Positions 32,846-41,257 of a stretch of 64,000 bases of DNA are shown here, in pieces. Source of the stretch: Curtobacterium luteum (GTDB taxonomy: Bacteria > Actinomycetota > Actinomycetes > Actinomycetales > Microbacteriaceae); assembly GCF_014646995.1 (NCBI RefSeq), contig NZ_BMOI01000001.1:147008-211007 (forward strand). Reading direction: 5' to 3'. The notes under the pieces are model-generated. The model was not told where the DNA came from. It saw nothing but the letters and a program-made list of their open reading frames with translations, and searched no databases. Position numbers and translations under genes: made by a program. Numbering within the stretch: the stretch's first letter is position 1; every line of letters starts with the position of its first letter.

Positions 32846-34375
32846 TCACGCGACCGCGAGCTCCGACAGGTCGAGACGCGAGTTCGTCCCGTTGAACGGC
32901 ACCCCCGTCACGCCCTTCCGGACCGCCGTGATCGACGTCGACGTGTAGAGCCACTCGCCGGCGGCGTCCTCGGAGACGATCCGGGCGGCCTTCTCGAGCG
33001 CCGATACCTTGGCCGACTCGCTCGTCGCGGCGACGGACTGCGCGTAGAGGTCCTGGACCTCCTGGTTGTCGTACCCGAAGTAGTAGTCCGGGTTCGCCCA
33101 GTTGCCGAAGTCCCGCGCCTCGACGTGGTCCACCAGGCTCATGTCGAACGTCCGCTCACCGGACTTCGGGGCCTGGAACACCGTGGAGAGCCAGGTGGCG
33201 AAGTCGACACGCTTGACGGTCAGGGTGATCCCGACGTCGGCGAGCTGCGACTTCAGGACGTCGCCGATGGTCGTCGGGTAGATGTTCGCGTACGTGAGCG
33301 TGAGGGAGAGCTTCGGCTTCCCGGCTGCGGCGAGGAGCTTCTTCGCGTTCGCGGGGTCGTACGCGTCGATCGAGGTGAGGTCCTGGTAGCCGGGGTCGAG
33401 GGCCGGGATCGGGCCGCCCTGCTCGACACCCGTCCCGCCGATCGCCTTGATGATCGCCTTCGCGTCGATGGCCTGTCGGATCGCCTGGCGGACGCGCTTG
33501 TCGGTGAACGGCGCTTTCGCGTCGTTGAACGCGAGGGTGTACTTGTCGGTCGTCTTGCCGGTGTGCAGCGTGATGTCCTGGTTGCCCTCGAGCTGGCTCT
33601 GGAGCGTGCCGTCGACGGCGGTCTGCACGTCGAGGTCGCCGTTCGCCATGGCGTTCACGGCCGTCGACGGCTGCGTGATGTACCGGAACTCGATCTTCGC
33701 GACCTTCGCCTTGGTGCCCCAGTAGTCGTCGTTGCGGTCGAAGGTGAGCGAGTCGCCCTGCTTCCACGAGGTGACCTCGTACGGTCCCGTGCCGTTCGCC
33801 GAGTCGGACAAGTCGTTCTTCGCCGCCTTCTCGAGCACCAGCCCGGCGCGTCCGGTGAGGTTCCAGAGGAGGTCCGAGTCCGGCTTCGCGAGCTGCAGGA
33901 CCACCGTGTCCGCGGACGGGGACGTGATGGACGAGACGTTGGCGAGCTTGGCGGAGTCGACGTACGTGTCGTTCGACTTGACCTGCTCGAGCGACCACAC
34001 CACGTCTGCGGCGGTGACCGGCTTGCCGTCCTGGAACGTCGTGCCCTTGCGGAGCGTGAACGTGTAGGTGCGTCCGTCCGACGAGACCTCGTGCGAGGAG
34101 GCCAGCACGTCCCGGACGTTCCCGTCGGCGGTGCGCCCGACCAGGCCCTGGTACACGTTGTCGATGAGCACCTGGTCGAGCGCGGCACCGGACTGGGTGC
34201 GGATGTCGAGGCTCGTGGGCTCGAGCACCAGGCCGACGCGCACGGTGGCGTCGGTGCCGCCGCGTTCGGTCGACGATCCGGAGCAGCCGGTCAGCGCGAG
34301 TGCGGAGGTGACGGCCACCGCGGTCGCGACGACGGCGAGCCGTGCCGCGGCGGTGCGGGGGAGGAGCGGACTCAT
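32846..34375 (-). CDS. Extracellular solute-binding protein family 5 (lipoprotein)
   Basis: 509 residues. Signal peptide with lipobox LALTGC, the Cys at about residue 31 being the lipid anchor. The mature SBP_bac_5 fold shows LVLEPTSLDIRTQSGAALDQVL, VSSDGRTYTFTLRKGTTFQDGKPVTAADVVWSLE (in parts), NGTGPYEVTSW and DKRVRQAIRQAIDAKAI. The family captures peptides, nickel complexes, opines or sugars for the four downstream genes. The substrate is open. ATG at 34375 with GGAAGGAAC upstream. 60 nt downstream of the alpha/beta hydrolase gene on the same strand. Confidence 0.93.
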   Translation of the reverse strand: MSPLLPRTAAARLAVVATAVAVTSALALTGCSGSSTERGGTDATVRVGLVLEPTSLDIRTQSGAALDQVLIDNVYQGLVGRTADGNVRDVLASSHEVSSDGRTYTFTLRKGTTFQDGKPVTAADVVWSLEQVKSNDTYVDSAKLANVSSITSPSADTVVLQLAKPDSDLLWNLTGRAGLVLEKAAKNDLSDSANGTGPYEVTSWKQGDSLTFDRNDDYWGTKAKVAKIEFRYITQPSTAVNAMANGDLDVQTAVDGTLQSQLEGNQDITLHTGKTTDKYTLAFNDAKAPFTDKRVRQAIRQAIDAKAIIKAIGGTGVEQGGPIPALDPGYQDLTSIDAYDPANAKKLLAAAGKPKLSLTLTYANIYPTTIGDVLKSQLADVGITLTVKRVDFATWLSTVFQAPKSGERTFDMSLVDHVEARDFGNWANPDYYFGYDNQEVQDLYAQSVAATSESAKVSALEKAARIVSEDAAGEWLYTSTSITAVRKGVTGVPFNGTNSRLDLSELAVA

Positions 34376-34435
34376 GGGTTGTGGGTTCCTTCCGGGCGCT
34401 CGTGGCGACGGTCGTCGCGTGGCGCTCGCACGAGA

Positions 34436-35392
34436 CTACTGGCGTGCGGTGTCGCCCTGCGACGGTTTCTCGTCGGGGTGTAACAATCCGTGGTCGTCCG
34501 CCCATGCCCGGATCGCACGGGCGAGTTCGAGGGGCGCCTGGTTCTGCACGGCGTGCCGCGACTCGACGGTCACGATGCGCGCTCCGGGCAGCCGCTCGGC
34601 GAAGCCCGCGTGCAGCTTCGGGGAGACGTAGCCGCGGTCGCCGCGCACGAGCAGGATCGGCACGTCGAGTGCCTCGAGGTCCGGCCAGGCGTCCGCGAAC
34701 CGCCCCACGGAGGAGGTCCGGCCGGTCCCGAGGTGCGGGAAGTGGTGGCGTCGGACGAGTCGCCCGTCCGCACCGAGCCGGGTGGTGTGCCGTGCCTCGC
34801 GCAGCAGGACGGCTCGGTCGTCCCCGACGCGTGCCTCGACCGCGCGGTCCACGACCTCGTCCAGGGACGCGAACGGCTCCTCGTCCTCGAGCGCGCGGGC
34901 GATCCGGTCGACGGCGCGCTGCGCGAAGTCCGGCGACATGTCGACGAGCACGAGTCCGGTCACACGCTCCGGCGCGGTCGCCGCCAGCCGCGCGGCCAGG
35001 ATCGCCCCGAGGGAGTGCCCGACGAGGATCCCCGGCGGCACGGCGAGGGCGTCGAGCGCGGCCAGCACCGTCGGTGCGGTCGCGCTCGCGGCGTAGTCCG
35101 CGTCCTCCCGCCACGACGACCGGCCGTGGCCGGGGAGGTCGAGGGCGACCGCCGGCGTGCCGACGGCGATCGCCGTCTGGTCGAAGCTGTGCGCGTCGAT
35201 GCCGAGCCCGTGCAGGTAGGTGATCCGTGCCTCCCGGCCGTCGCCCCAGCGGATCGCGGAGACGTCGTGCCCGTCCGCGGTCCGGACCACCTGCCTGGAG
35301 GCGCGGAGCGGCTCCGCCACGCCGCTCGCGGTCGCGAGCGCGGCGAGGTCGGCGAACTCGTCGTTCGGGTCGGGCAGGGCGGAATCGGACAC
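34436..35392 (-). CDS. Alpha/beta hydrolase
   Basis: 318 residues. Oxyanion segment YLHGLGIDAHSFDQ near 70, nucleophile elbow VGHSLGAILAARLAA (Ser about 133), Asp in the LLVRGDRGYVSPK turn and His in VESRHAVQNQAP. The 45-residue N-terminus precedes the fold. GTG at 35392 with CAGGAT 6 nt upstream (minus strand), a weaker leaderless candidate. Esterase, lipase or C-C hydrolase cannot be told apart. It might act on material brought in by the adjacent importer, but that is only proximity. It is divergent from the iron-regulated gene. Confidence 0.88.
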   Translation of the reverse strand: MSDSALPDPNDEFADLAALATASGVAEPLRASRQVVRTADGHDVSAIRWGDGREARITYLHGLGIDAHSFDQTAIAVGTPAVALDLPGHGRSSWREDADYAASATAPTVLAALDALAVPPGILVGHSLGAILAARLAATAPERVTGLVLVDMSPDFAQRAVDRIARALEDEEPFASLDEVVDRAVEARVGDDRAVLLREARHTTRLGADGRLVRRHHFPHLGTGRTSSVGRFADAWPDLEALDVPILLVRGDRGYVSPKLHAGFAERLPGARIVTVESRHAVQNQAPLELARAIRAWADDHGLLHPDEKPSQGDTARQ

Positions 35393-35428
35393 GGCACGAT
35401 CCTGCCACCGCCACGTACCCTGGTCGCG

Positions 35429-35447
35429 TTAGGTAAGGCATGCCATA
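35429..35447 (+). promoter_or_regulatory. DtxR/IdeR iron box
   Basis: TTAGGTAAGGCATGCCATA fits the actinobacterial iron-box pattern TTAGGTTAGGCTAACCTAA at most positions, with strongest agreement in the left half. It overlaps the -10 (CATACT, 35444-35449), whose end is 7 nt before the GTG at 35457, so the SIP transcript is leaderless and Fe-DtxR binding would block polymerase. Confidence 0.8.
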
Positions 35448-35456
35448 CTTGGATTC

Positions 35457-36368
35457 GTGGCAGCCCGGTACCGCATCTTCTCCGTCCGCGTGGCAGCCGT
35501 CACGTCCCTCACGCCGCACTTCGTGCGCGTGACGCTGACGGGTGACGCGCTCGCGGAGTTCTCCGCGGTCGGGCTCGACCAGCGGATCAAGGTCATGCTG
35601 CCGATCGACGGCCACGGCTTCACCGAGCTGCCGGAGGACGGCGACTGGTACGGCGCCTGGCGTGCCCTGCCCGACGAGCAGCGGAACCCGCTCCGCACCT
35701 ACACGGTGCGGTCCTTCCGTCCGGACGCGCACGAGCTCGACATCGACTTCGTGGCGCACGGCGACGCCGGCCCCGCCTCGCGCTGGGTGTCCGACTGCCG
35801 GGTGGGCGACGAACTCCGCATCGTCGGCCCGCGCGTGCCCGAGTCGCCCGACGAGCTGCCGACCGGTGCCGCCGAGTTCGCACCGGGCACCGCGACCCGC
35901 ATCCTGCTCGCCGGCGACGAGACCGCCGCGCCCGCCATCTGCGCCATCCTCGAGGCGCTCGACGTCGCCACGGTCGGCCACGTCTTCATCGAGGTCCCCA
36001 CCGACGCCGACCGGCTGCCCGTGACCGCGCCCTCCGGGGTCGAGGTCCGCTGGATCGCGCGCAACGGCGCGACCCACGGTGTCCGCATGACCGACCAGGT
36101 GCACGCGTGGGCCTCGACCGTCACGGCGGCGGCCGGTGGCGCGTCCGCGATCTGCGCCGACAGCGCCGACTTCACCGAGGTGGACGTCGACGAGCAGGTC
36201 CTCTGGGAGGTCCCCGCCCCCGTCGACGAGCGTCCGGTCTACGCCTGGATCGCGGGCGAGGCCGGCTGCGTCAAGGAACTCCGCCGTCACCTCGTGCGAG
36301 GTGTCGGTCTCGACCGCAAGCAGGTCGCGTTCATGGGGTACTGGCGGAACGGCAAGGCCGAGCATTGA
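35457..36368 (+). CDS. Siderophore-interacting protein (FAD-dependent ferric reductase)
   Basis: 303 residues, COG2375/ViuB family. N-terminal FAD-binding barrel: RYRIFSVRVAAVTSLTPHFVRVTL, then LRTYTVRSFRPDAHELDIDFVAHGDAGPASRW (in parts), the flavin-binding RTYTVR. The C-terminal SIP domain has ILLAGDETAAPAICAILE and YAWIAGEAGCVKELRRHL. It releases iron from imported ferri-siderophores by reduction in the cytosol. Leaderless GTG under an iron box, so it is expressed when iron is scarce. Overlaps the ATPase gene by TTGA. Confidence 0.94.
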   Translation: MAARYRIFSVRVAAVTSLTPHFVRVTLTGDALAEFSAVGLDQRIKVMLPIDGHGFTELPEDGDWYGAWRALPDEQRNPLRTYTVRSFRPDAHELDIDFVAHGDAGPASRWVSDCRVGDELRIVGPRVPESPDELPTGAAEFAPGTATRILLAGDETAAPAICAILEALDVATVGHVFIEVPTDADRLPVTAPSGVEVRWIARNGATHGVRMTDQVHAWASTVTAAAGGASAICADSADFTEVDVDEQVLWEVPAPVDERPVYAWIAGEAGCVKELRRHLVRGVGLDRKQVAFMGYWRNGKAEH

Positions 36369-37180
36369 CCACGGCGGTGCCGACCACCGCCCTGCCGACG
36401 ACCGCACTCGGTGCCCGTGGGCTGACCCTCGCGTACGACGACCGCGTGGTCGTGTCCTCCCTCGACGTGGACGTCCCGGACGGCGAGCTCACGGTGGTCA
36501 TCGGGCCGAACGCGTGCGGGAAGTCGACCCTCCTCAAGGCGTTCGCGCGCACGCTCAAGCCGAGCGCGGGCACCGTGTACCTCGACGGCGTGCCGATCTC
36601 CTCCCTCCGTCCGAAGGCGGCTGCACGACGGGTGGCGATGCTGCCGCAGACGCCGATCGCACCGGACGGCATCACCGTCCGCGACCTCGTGTCCCGCGGC
36701 CGGTTCCCGCACCAGGACCTGCTGCACCCGTCGTCCGGCTCGGACCGGGCCGCCGTGCAGGCCGCGCTGGAGCAGACCGACACCGTGTCCCTCGCCGACC
36801 GCAGCGTCGACGAGCTCTCGGGCGGGCAACGGCAGCGGGTGTGGATCGCGATGGTGCTCGCGCAGGAGACCGACATCGTCCTGCTCGACGAGCCGACGAC
36901 GTTCCTCGACATCGCGCACCAGTACGACGTGCTCGAGCTGGCCGCGGAGCTGCACCGGGCGGGGCGGACGGTGGTGGCGGTGCTGCACGACCTCAACCAA
37001 GCGGCCCGGTACGCGACGCACCTCGTCGCCATGCGGGCGGGTTCGATCGTCGCGGCGGGGACCCCGTCCGAGGTGCTGACGGCGTCGCTCGTGGAGGACG
37101 TGTTCGGCTTGCCGTGCGTCGTCGTGCCCGACCCCGAGACGGGCACGCCGCTGGTCGTCCCGCGGCGGCCGGCTGCCTGA
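36365..37180 (+). CDS. Iron-siderophore ABC transporter ATPase (FepC/FhuC-like)
   Basis: 271 residues from a TTG at 36365 overlapping the SIP stop (TTGA); a GTG at 36377 is the alternative start. Walker A GPNACGKST near 46, Q-loop LPQTPIAPDGITVRDLVSRG, signature ELSGGQRQRVWIAMVLA, Walker B IVLLDEPTTFLDIAHQ, H-loop AVLHDLNQAARYATHLV, all typical of the siderophore branch. No permease or binding-protein gene is nearby, so it must serve membrane partners elsewhere. Co-regulated with SIP through the iron box. Confidence 0.92.
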   Translation: MTTAVPTTALPTTALGARGLTLAYDDRVVVSSLDVDVPDGELTVVIGPNACGKSTLLKAFARTLKPSAGTVYLDGVPISSLRPKAAARRVAMLPQTPIAPDGITVRDLVSRGRFPHQDLLHPSSGSDRAAVQAALEQTDTVSLADRSVDELSGGQRQRVWIAMVLAQETDIVLLDEPTTFLDIAHQYDVLELAAELHRAGRTVVAVLHDLNQAARYATHLVAMRAGSIVAAGTPSEVLTASLVEDVFGLPCVVVPDPETGTPLVVPRRPAA

Positions 37181-37354
37181 CGCCCCGCGGGACCGACGGG
37201 CGGCTCACGCGGCGCGTTGAGGCTCCTCGGCACGCGGTTGGTCGCGTGACGTGCCGCTCACGTTCGTGCCGCGCGGCCCCTTCTGCGACCGCGGCGCGAC
37301 GCACACATCGTGTTGCGGGCAGCGCGTCGGGCGCACCCGAGCGGCCGGTGATCC

Positions 37355-37457
37355 GTCGCGACTCCCCGCACGAAGGTCGCCGAGCGGTCACGAGATGTCG
37401 GCTCTGGGCTTGCGCAGCGACCACTTGTGACCGTTCCGCGAGACGCGGACGGGGTGT
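37355..37457. repeat. 103-bp direct repeat, copy 1
   Basis: Shares GTCGCGACTCCCCGCA, CGAGCGGTCACGA, TGTCGG, GGGCTTGCG, AGCGACCAC, GTGACCGTT and GCGGACGGGGTGT in the same order and spacing with 37554-37656. Contains an inverted repeat CGGTCAC...GTGACCG. Confidence 0.8.
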
Positions 37458-37553
37458 TGCGACCGACTGCGCGGACGGCGCAACTCGGCGGTCCCGCGGC
37501 GGTGTGACGCGCAGGGCGTGTTGCGCGTGCTCGAGCGGAGTGTTCGGCGTGCG

Positions 37554-37656
37554 GTCGCGACTCCCCGCAGAACCGTTGTCGAGCGGTCACGATGTGTCGG
37601 TCGCGGGCTTGCGGAGCGACCACCCGTGACCGTTACGCGGGCCGCGGACGGGGTGT
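37554..37656. repeat. 103-bp direct repeat, copy 2
   Basis: Second copy, same length as copy 1. Here the hairpin is better: CGGTCACG...CGTGACCG outside and GGTCGC...GCGACC inside, around GGGCTTGCGGA. Changes between copies cluster in the loop, suggesting the fold may be selected. Confidence 0.8.
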
Positions 37657-37729
37657 CACGGCCGACGGCAGACGGACGGGAGGCGCGTGGTGCGCCGTCA
37701 AGTGACCTCGCGCCCGGTGGGCGGTCGGC

Positions 37730-38086
37730 TCAGCGGACGTAGCCGCCGTCCTCGAGGCCGGCCTCGACCTCGAACCGGTTGCGCAGCGGGTCGCGTCCCG
37801 CCGTCGCGTAGAGGAGCGGCATCGCCAAGCCGTACCGGCGCCACTGCGTGACGTGCACCCGTTCGTGCCGGAGCACCCGGTCGCCGTCATTGTCGCGCGT
37901 GAGGTACACCGAGCCGACGCACGTGCCGCCGCGACGGAACGCCCATCGGGGGAGTCCGGAGCACACGATGAGGCCGTCGACCACGCGCACGGGTCCGGTG
38001 GAGAGGGGCAGACCGACCGCCAGCCCGACCGCCGTCGCGAACAGCCAGCCTGCCCGCGACACGACCGAGTCGACGAAGGGGTTCAC
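37730..38086 (-). CDS. Small HEXXH-motif membrane-associated protein
   Basis: 118 residues from GTG 38086, which overlaps the stop of the flavoprotein gene (GTGA). A hydrophobic N-terminal segment (WLFATAVGLAVGLPL) suggests membrane association. A beta-rich middle (GLIVCSGLPRWAF, GGTCVGSVYLT) is followed by RVLRHERVHVTQWRRYG, a clear HEXXH (H-E-R-V-H) with a following aromatic/basic helix, as in short metalloprotease-like DUF proteins. The third zinc ligand is not obvious; a Glu in the acidic tail (RFEVEAGLEDGGY) is a candidate. I do not recognise a characterised family. Coupling to the disulfide reductase suggests a shared role, unproven. Confidence 0.72.
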   Translation of the reverse strand: MNPFVDSVVSRAGWLFATAVGLAVGLPLSTGPVRVVDGLIVCSGLPRWAFRRGGTCVGSVYLTRDNDGDRVLRHERVHVTQWRRYGLAMPLLYATAGRDPLRNRFEVEAGLEDGGYVR

Positions 38087-39486
38087 GCCGGGCGGCCGTA
38101 GGTCTCGAGCAGCCGCAGCCAGACCTCGTTCATCGTCGGGTAGGCAGGGACCGCGTGCCACAACCGGTCGATCGGCACCTCGCCCACGACGGCGATGGTC
38201 GCCGCGTGCAGCATCTCGGCGACGTCCTGCCCGACGAACGTCGCGCCCACGACGACCCCGCGGGACTCGTCGACGACGAGGTTCGCGCGACCCGTGTAGC
38301 CGTCGGCCTGGAGCGCGGCGCCGGCCACGTTCCCCAGCTCGTACTCGACGGTGCGGACGTCGATGCCCTGCTCACGGGCCTTCGCCTCGGTGAGCCCGAC
38401 GCTCGCGACCTCGGGGTCGGTGAAGGTCACCTGCGGTGCGGCGGCGTGGTCGGCGGTCGCGACGTGGGCGCCCCAGGGCTCGGTGTGCAGCGGTGTGCCC
38501 TGGTGCCGCGCCGCGATGGCCTCTCCGGCAGCACGGGCCTGGTACTTGCCCTGGTGCGTCAGGAGCACGCGGTGGTTGACGTCGCCGACCGCGTAGAGCC
38601 AGTCGGTGCCGTGCACCAGCATGGTGTCGTCGACGTCGAGCCACGCGCCCGGTTCGAGCCCGACCGTCTCGAGTCCGAGGTCCGCGGTGTGTGCCCGGCG
38701 GCCGGTCGCGGCGAGGACCTCGCTCGTGATGACGACCTCGCCGTCGTCGAGCGTCGTCGTGACCAGACCGTGCTCGTCGCGGTCGACCCGGACGGGGTTG
38801 ACGCCGGTGCGGACGTCGACGCCGCGTGCCCGGAGTGCGTCGGCGACGAGCTCTCCCGCGAACGGCTCCATGCCGCCGAGCAGACCGTGCCGCGCGACGA
38901 GGGTGACCTTCGCACCGAGCGATGCCCAGGCGGTCGCGAGTTCCGAACCGGACACCCCGCCGCCGATCACGAGGAGGCTCTCCGGCACCTGCTGGGCACT
39001 CGTCGCCTCACGGGTGCCCCAGGGTGCTGCCTCGGCGAGCCCGGGGACGTCCGGCAGGGTGTGCAGTGAGCCCGTGACCACGGCGACGGCGGCGCGGGCC
39101 GTGTGCGTCTCGCCGTCCACCTCGATCGTCTTCGCGCCGGTGATGCGCGCGCGACCGCGGATGAGCGCGATGTCGGCGGACTCGAGCCACGCGACCTGCC
39201 CGTCGTCCTTCCAGTCCGAGGTGAACGAGTTGCGGCGGGCGAGGACCCGCGCGACGTCGAGGGAGCCCGTGACGGCCTGTGCCGCGCCGTCGAGGCGCTT
39301 GGCGGCCTCGAGCGCGTGACCGCTGCGGAGGAGCGCCTTCGACGGCATGCACGCCCAGTACGAGCACTCGCCGCCGACGAGCTCCGCCTCCACGATCGCG
39401 ACCGAGAGCCCGCGCTTGTGGGCGTAGTCCGCCACGTTCTCGCCGACTGCGCCGGCGCCGATCACGATGAGGTCGTAGTCCGTCAT
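38083..39486 (-). CDS. Pyridine nucleotide-disulfide oxidoreductase (Lpd/MerA-like flavoprotein)
   Basis: 467 residues. FAD site YDLIVIGAGAVGENVADYA at the N-terminus. Redox-active pair in GGECSYWACMPSK (Cys41 and Cys46). NAD(P) site LLVIGGGVSGSELATAWASLG near 170. Second FAD motif WLYAVGDVN. The C-terminal dimer domain has TFTDPEVASVGLTEAKA and HAVPAYPTMNEVW, where the His-Glu pair of lipoamide dehydrogenase is changed in spacing, as in the less studied actinobacterial group. No other 2-oxoacid dehydrogenase gene is nearby, so this is probably not the housekeeping E3. TAGGTT (39498-39493) lies 6 nt before the ATG: leaderless. Confidence 0.9.
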   Translation of the reverse strand: MTDYDLIVIGAGAVGENVADYAHKRGLSVAIVEAELVGGECSYWACMPSKALLRSGHALEAAKRLDGAAQAVTGSLDVARVLARRNSFTSDWKDDGQVAWLESADIALIRGRARITGAKTIEVDGETHTARAAVAVVTGSLHTLPDVPGLAEAAPWGTREATSAQQVPESLLVIGGGVSGSELATAWASLGAKVTLVARHGLLGGMEPFAGELVADALRARGVDVRTGVNPVRVDRDEHGLVTTTLDDGEVVITSEVLAATGRRAHTADLGLETVGLEPGAWLDVDDTMLVHGTDWLYAVGDVNHRVLLTHQGKYQARAAGEAIAARHQGTPLHTEPWGAHVATADHAAAPQVTFTDPEVASVGLTEAKAREQGIDVRTVEYELGNVAGAALQADGYTGRANLVVDESRGVVVGATFVGQDVAEMLHAATIAVVGEVPIDRLWHAVPAYPTMNEVWLRLLETYGRPA

Positions 39487-39556
39487 GCCGCCAACCTACG
39501 CGGCCCGTCCGACGGGATGCCGAGCGGGAGGAGTACAGCGGGGTGTCGGCTCCCGG

Positions 39557-40378
39557 TCAGGGGGTCTTCGCCGCGTTCGCCAGGGCGCCGACCGCACGGA
39601 GGATCACGCCGAGATCGTCGACCGCGCGGTCGGGATCGACGGGCGCGAACCCCGTGAGTGCCGCGCCGAGGAGCCGTCGGCCGCGTGTCGCCGCCTGGAT
39701 CAGCGCCACGAGTCCGGCACCGTCGAGTCCGAAGGGGACCGGCTCGAGGAGGCCGTCGACCTCCGAGGGATCGAGCACGTCGAGGTCGACGTGCACGAAG
39801 ACCGATCCGGACCCGGTCGCCGCCACGGTCTCGGCGAGGGCCTCGGGCGTCGCAGCGTCGACGTCGAGGCGTCGGATGCCGGCACGGTCGAGCGCGGCGA
39901 CCTCGCTGTCCTCCACCCCGCGGATCCCGGCGACGACGACCCGCGACCCCGGGAGCACCGGGAGGTCGGGGAAGAGGTCGTCCGGTCGGTCGACGAGGAC
40001 CCGGAGCGCCGCCGACTCCGCCGCGACCGGCTGCGCACGGTTGAGCGGCCGGTAGCCGCTCGAACCCGAGATCCGGACGATGAGGGTGTCGTCGTCGAGG
40101 CCGACGGTGGCGCCGAGGAACGCGGACCCGTCCCCGCCGATGACGAACGGTGCCTCGGGCGCGACGCTCGACTCCTCGGTGACCCGCTCGGCCACGGACC
40201 GCACCGAGGTGTACCGGGCGATCGCGGTCTCGAGACGGTCACCGGCGCCGGGCGGGACCTCGACGACCGTGGTCGAGGCGCGCGGCAGGTCCGCGGCGAT
40301 GGCCGCCGCACCGTCTGCGAGCCGCATCGCACGCGACGACGCCGAACCCTGCCACTGACCGACCACGATGAAGTGCAT
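39557..40378 (-). CDS. Arginase/ureohydrolase-fold protein lacking key metal ligands
   Basis: 273 residues from ATG 40378 (CAGACT 6 nt upstream; a GTG at 40384 would add two residues). The fold is recognisable: EAPFVIGGDGSAFLGA in place of the family GGDHS, a VRISGSSGYRPLN strand where DAHxD is expected, and the third motif HVDLDVLDPSE intact, then GLDGAGLVALIQAA and FAPVDPD. The metal-binding His of motif 1 is Gly, and the Asp-His-Asp cluster of motif 2 is absent, so a dinuclear Mn site is unlikely. It is probably a non-catalytic or repurposed member. Confidence 0.8.
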   Translation of the reverse strand: MHFIVVGQWQGSASSRAMRLADGAAAIAADLPRASTTVVEVPPGAGDRLETAIARYTSVRSVAERVTEESSVAPEAPFVIGGDGSAFLGATVGLDDDTLIVRISGSSGYRPLNRAQPVAAESAALRVLVDRPDDLFPDLPVLPGSRVVVAGIRGVEDSEVAALDRAGIRRLDVDAATPEALAETVAATGSGSVFVHVDLDVLDPSEVDGLLEPVPFGLDGAGLVALIQAATRGRRLLGAALTGFAPVDPDRAVDDLGVILRAVGALANAAKTP

Positions 40379-40457
40379 CGTCACAGTCTGTCAGCAGGGT
40401 CCGGCGTCGTCCGGAGTGCGTGCTGGGCGACGGCTGGACCGGCGCCCCGGACACGCG

Positions 40458-41183
40458 TCAGATCGTCGGCGAACCGCCGTTCTTGAGCGCGGCGAGCCGG
40501 GCTTCGACCTCGGCGTCCTTACCGACGTCCTCGAGGCTCTCGAACTGCGCGTCGAGGCTCGACGACTGGAGTTCCTGCTGGCCGAGGACCTTGGCCTCCT
40601 CGCGGCGGACCTTCTCCTCGAAGCGGTTGAGGTCGCTGGTCGGGTCGGTGATGTCGATGTTGCCGATGGCGTCGTTGACCTTCGACTGCGCCTCGGCGGT
40701 CTTCTGCCGGGCGACGAGCGAGTCCCGCTTGGACTTGAGCTCCTCGAGCTTCTGCTCCATGCCCGCGAGGCCGGCCTTGAGCTTCTCGACCTGCTCGTTC
40801 TGCGTGGCGAGCGGCCCCTCGTTGTCCTTGACCTCCTGCTCGGCGGCGATCTGCTTGCCGATGGCGATCTTGGCGAGGTTGTCGAACTTGTCCGCGTCGG
40901 CGGTCTTGCCCTCGGCACGGTACTTGTCGGCGGCGGCCGAGGCGTTGGCGGCCTTCTGGCCCCACTCGACGGCGGCCTTCTTGTCCTCCTCGTGGTCCTG
41001 CTCGAGCAGGCGGAGGTTGCCGATGGTCTGGGCGATCGCGGTCTTCGCGTCGGCGATGTTGTTCGAGTAGTCCCGCACGAGCTGGTCGAGCATCAGCTGC
41101 GGGTCCTCGGCGTTGTCGATGATCTGGTTCACGTTCGCCCGGATGAGCGAGGAGATGCGACCGAGGATCGTCTGCTTGGCCAT
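40458..41183 (-). CDS. pspA: PspA/IM30 (ESCRT-III-like) membrane-stress protein
   Basis: 241 residues, almost entirely helical. QTILGRISSLIRANVNQIIDN is the amphipathic N-terminus, then MLDQLVRDYSNNIADAKTAIAQT and a long charged coiled coil (about 60-165). C-terminal DAQFESLEDVGKDAEVEARLAAL matches actinobacterial PspA. PspA coats damaged inner-membrane regions. GGAAAGG-type site before the ATG at 41183. It lies 74 nt downstream of the TPM-domain gene on the same strand, so they are co-transcribed. Confidence 0.95.
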   Translation of the reverse strand: MAKQTILGRISSLIRANVNQIIDNAEDPQLMLDQLVRDYSNNIADAKTAIAQTIGNLRLLEQDHEEDKKAAVEWGQKAANASAAADKYRAEGKTADADKFDNLAKIAIGKQIAAEQEVKDNEGPLATQNEQVEKLKAGLAGMEQKLEELKSKRDSLVARQKTAEAQSKVNDAIGNIDITDPTSDLNRFEEKVRREEAKVLGQQELQSSSLDAQFESLEDVGKDAEVEARLAALKNGGSPTI

Positions 41184-41257
41184 TGCTGTTCCCTTTCTGG
41201 AGAAGAACCGGTTCGTGGTGTGTGGTCGTGCGGGCGAGGAGCGCGGTGTCCGGGTGG

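Larger units (their letters stand above)
37181..37729. other. 549-bp non-coding region with a 103-bp direct repeat pair
   Basis: No supported gene on either strand. It is the longest gap in the window. It holds two diverged copies of a 103-bp sequence (37355-37457 and 37554-37656), each forming a hairpin with CGGTCAC...GTGACCG ends, plus several TTGCG and CGAGCGG motifs. It lies between the iron ATPase stop and the stop of the HEXXH protein gene (convergent). Confidence 0.75.

Noticed and set aside
38083..39486. Housekeeping dihydrolipoamide dehydrogenase (lpdA)
   Set aside because: The C-terminal His-Glu region differs and no 2-oxoacid dehydrogenase partners are nearby; a broader family name is safer.
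39557..40378. Functional arginase or agmatinase
   Set aside because: The His and Asp ligands of motifs 1 and 2 are missing, so the standard dinuclear metal site cannot form.
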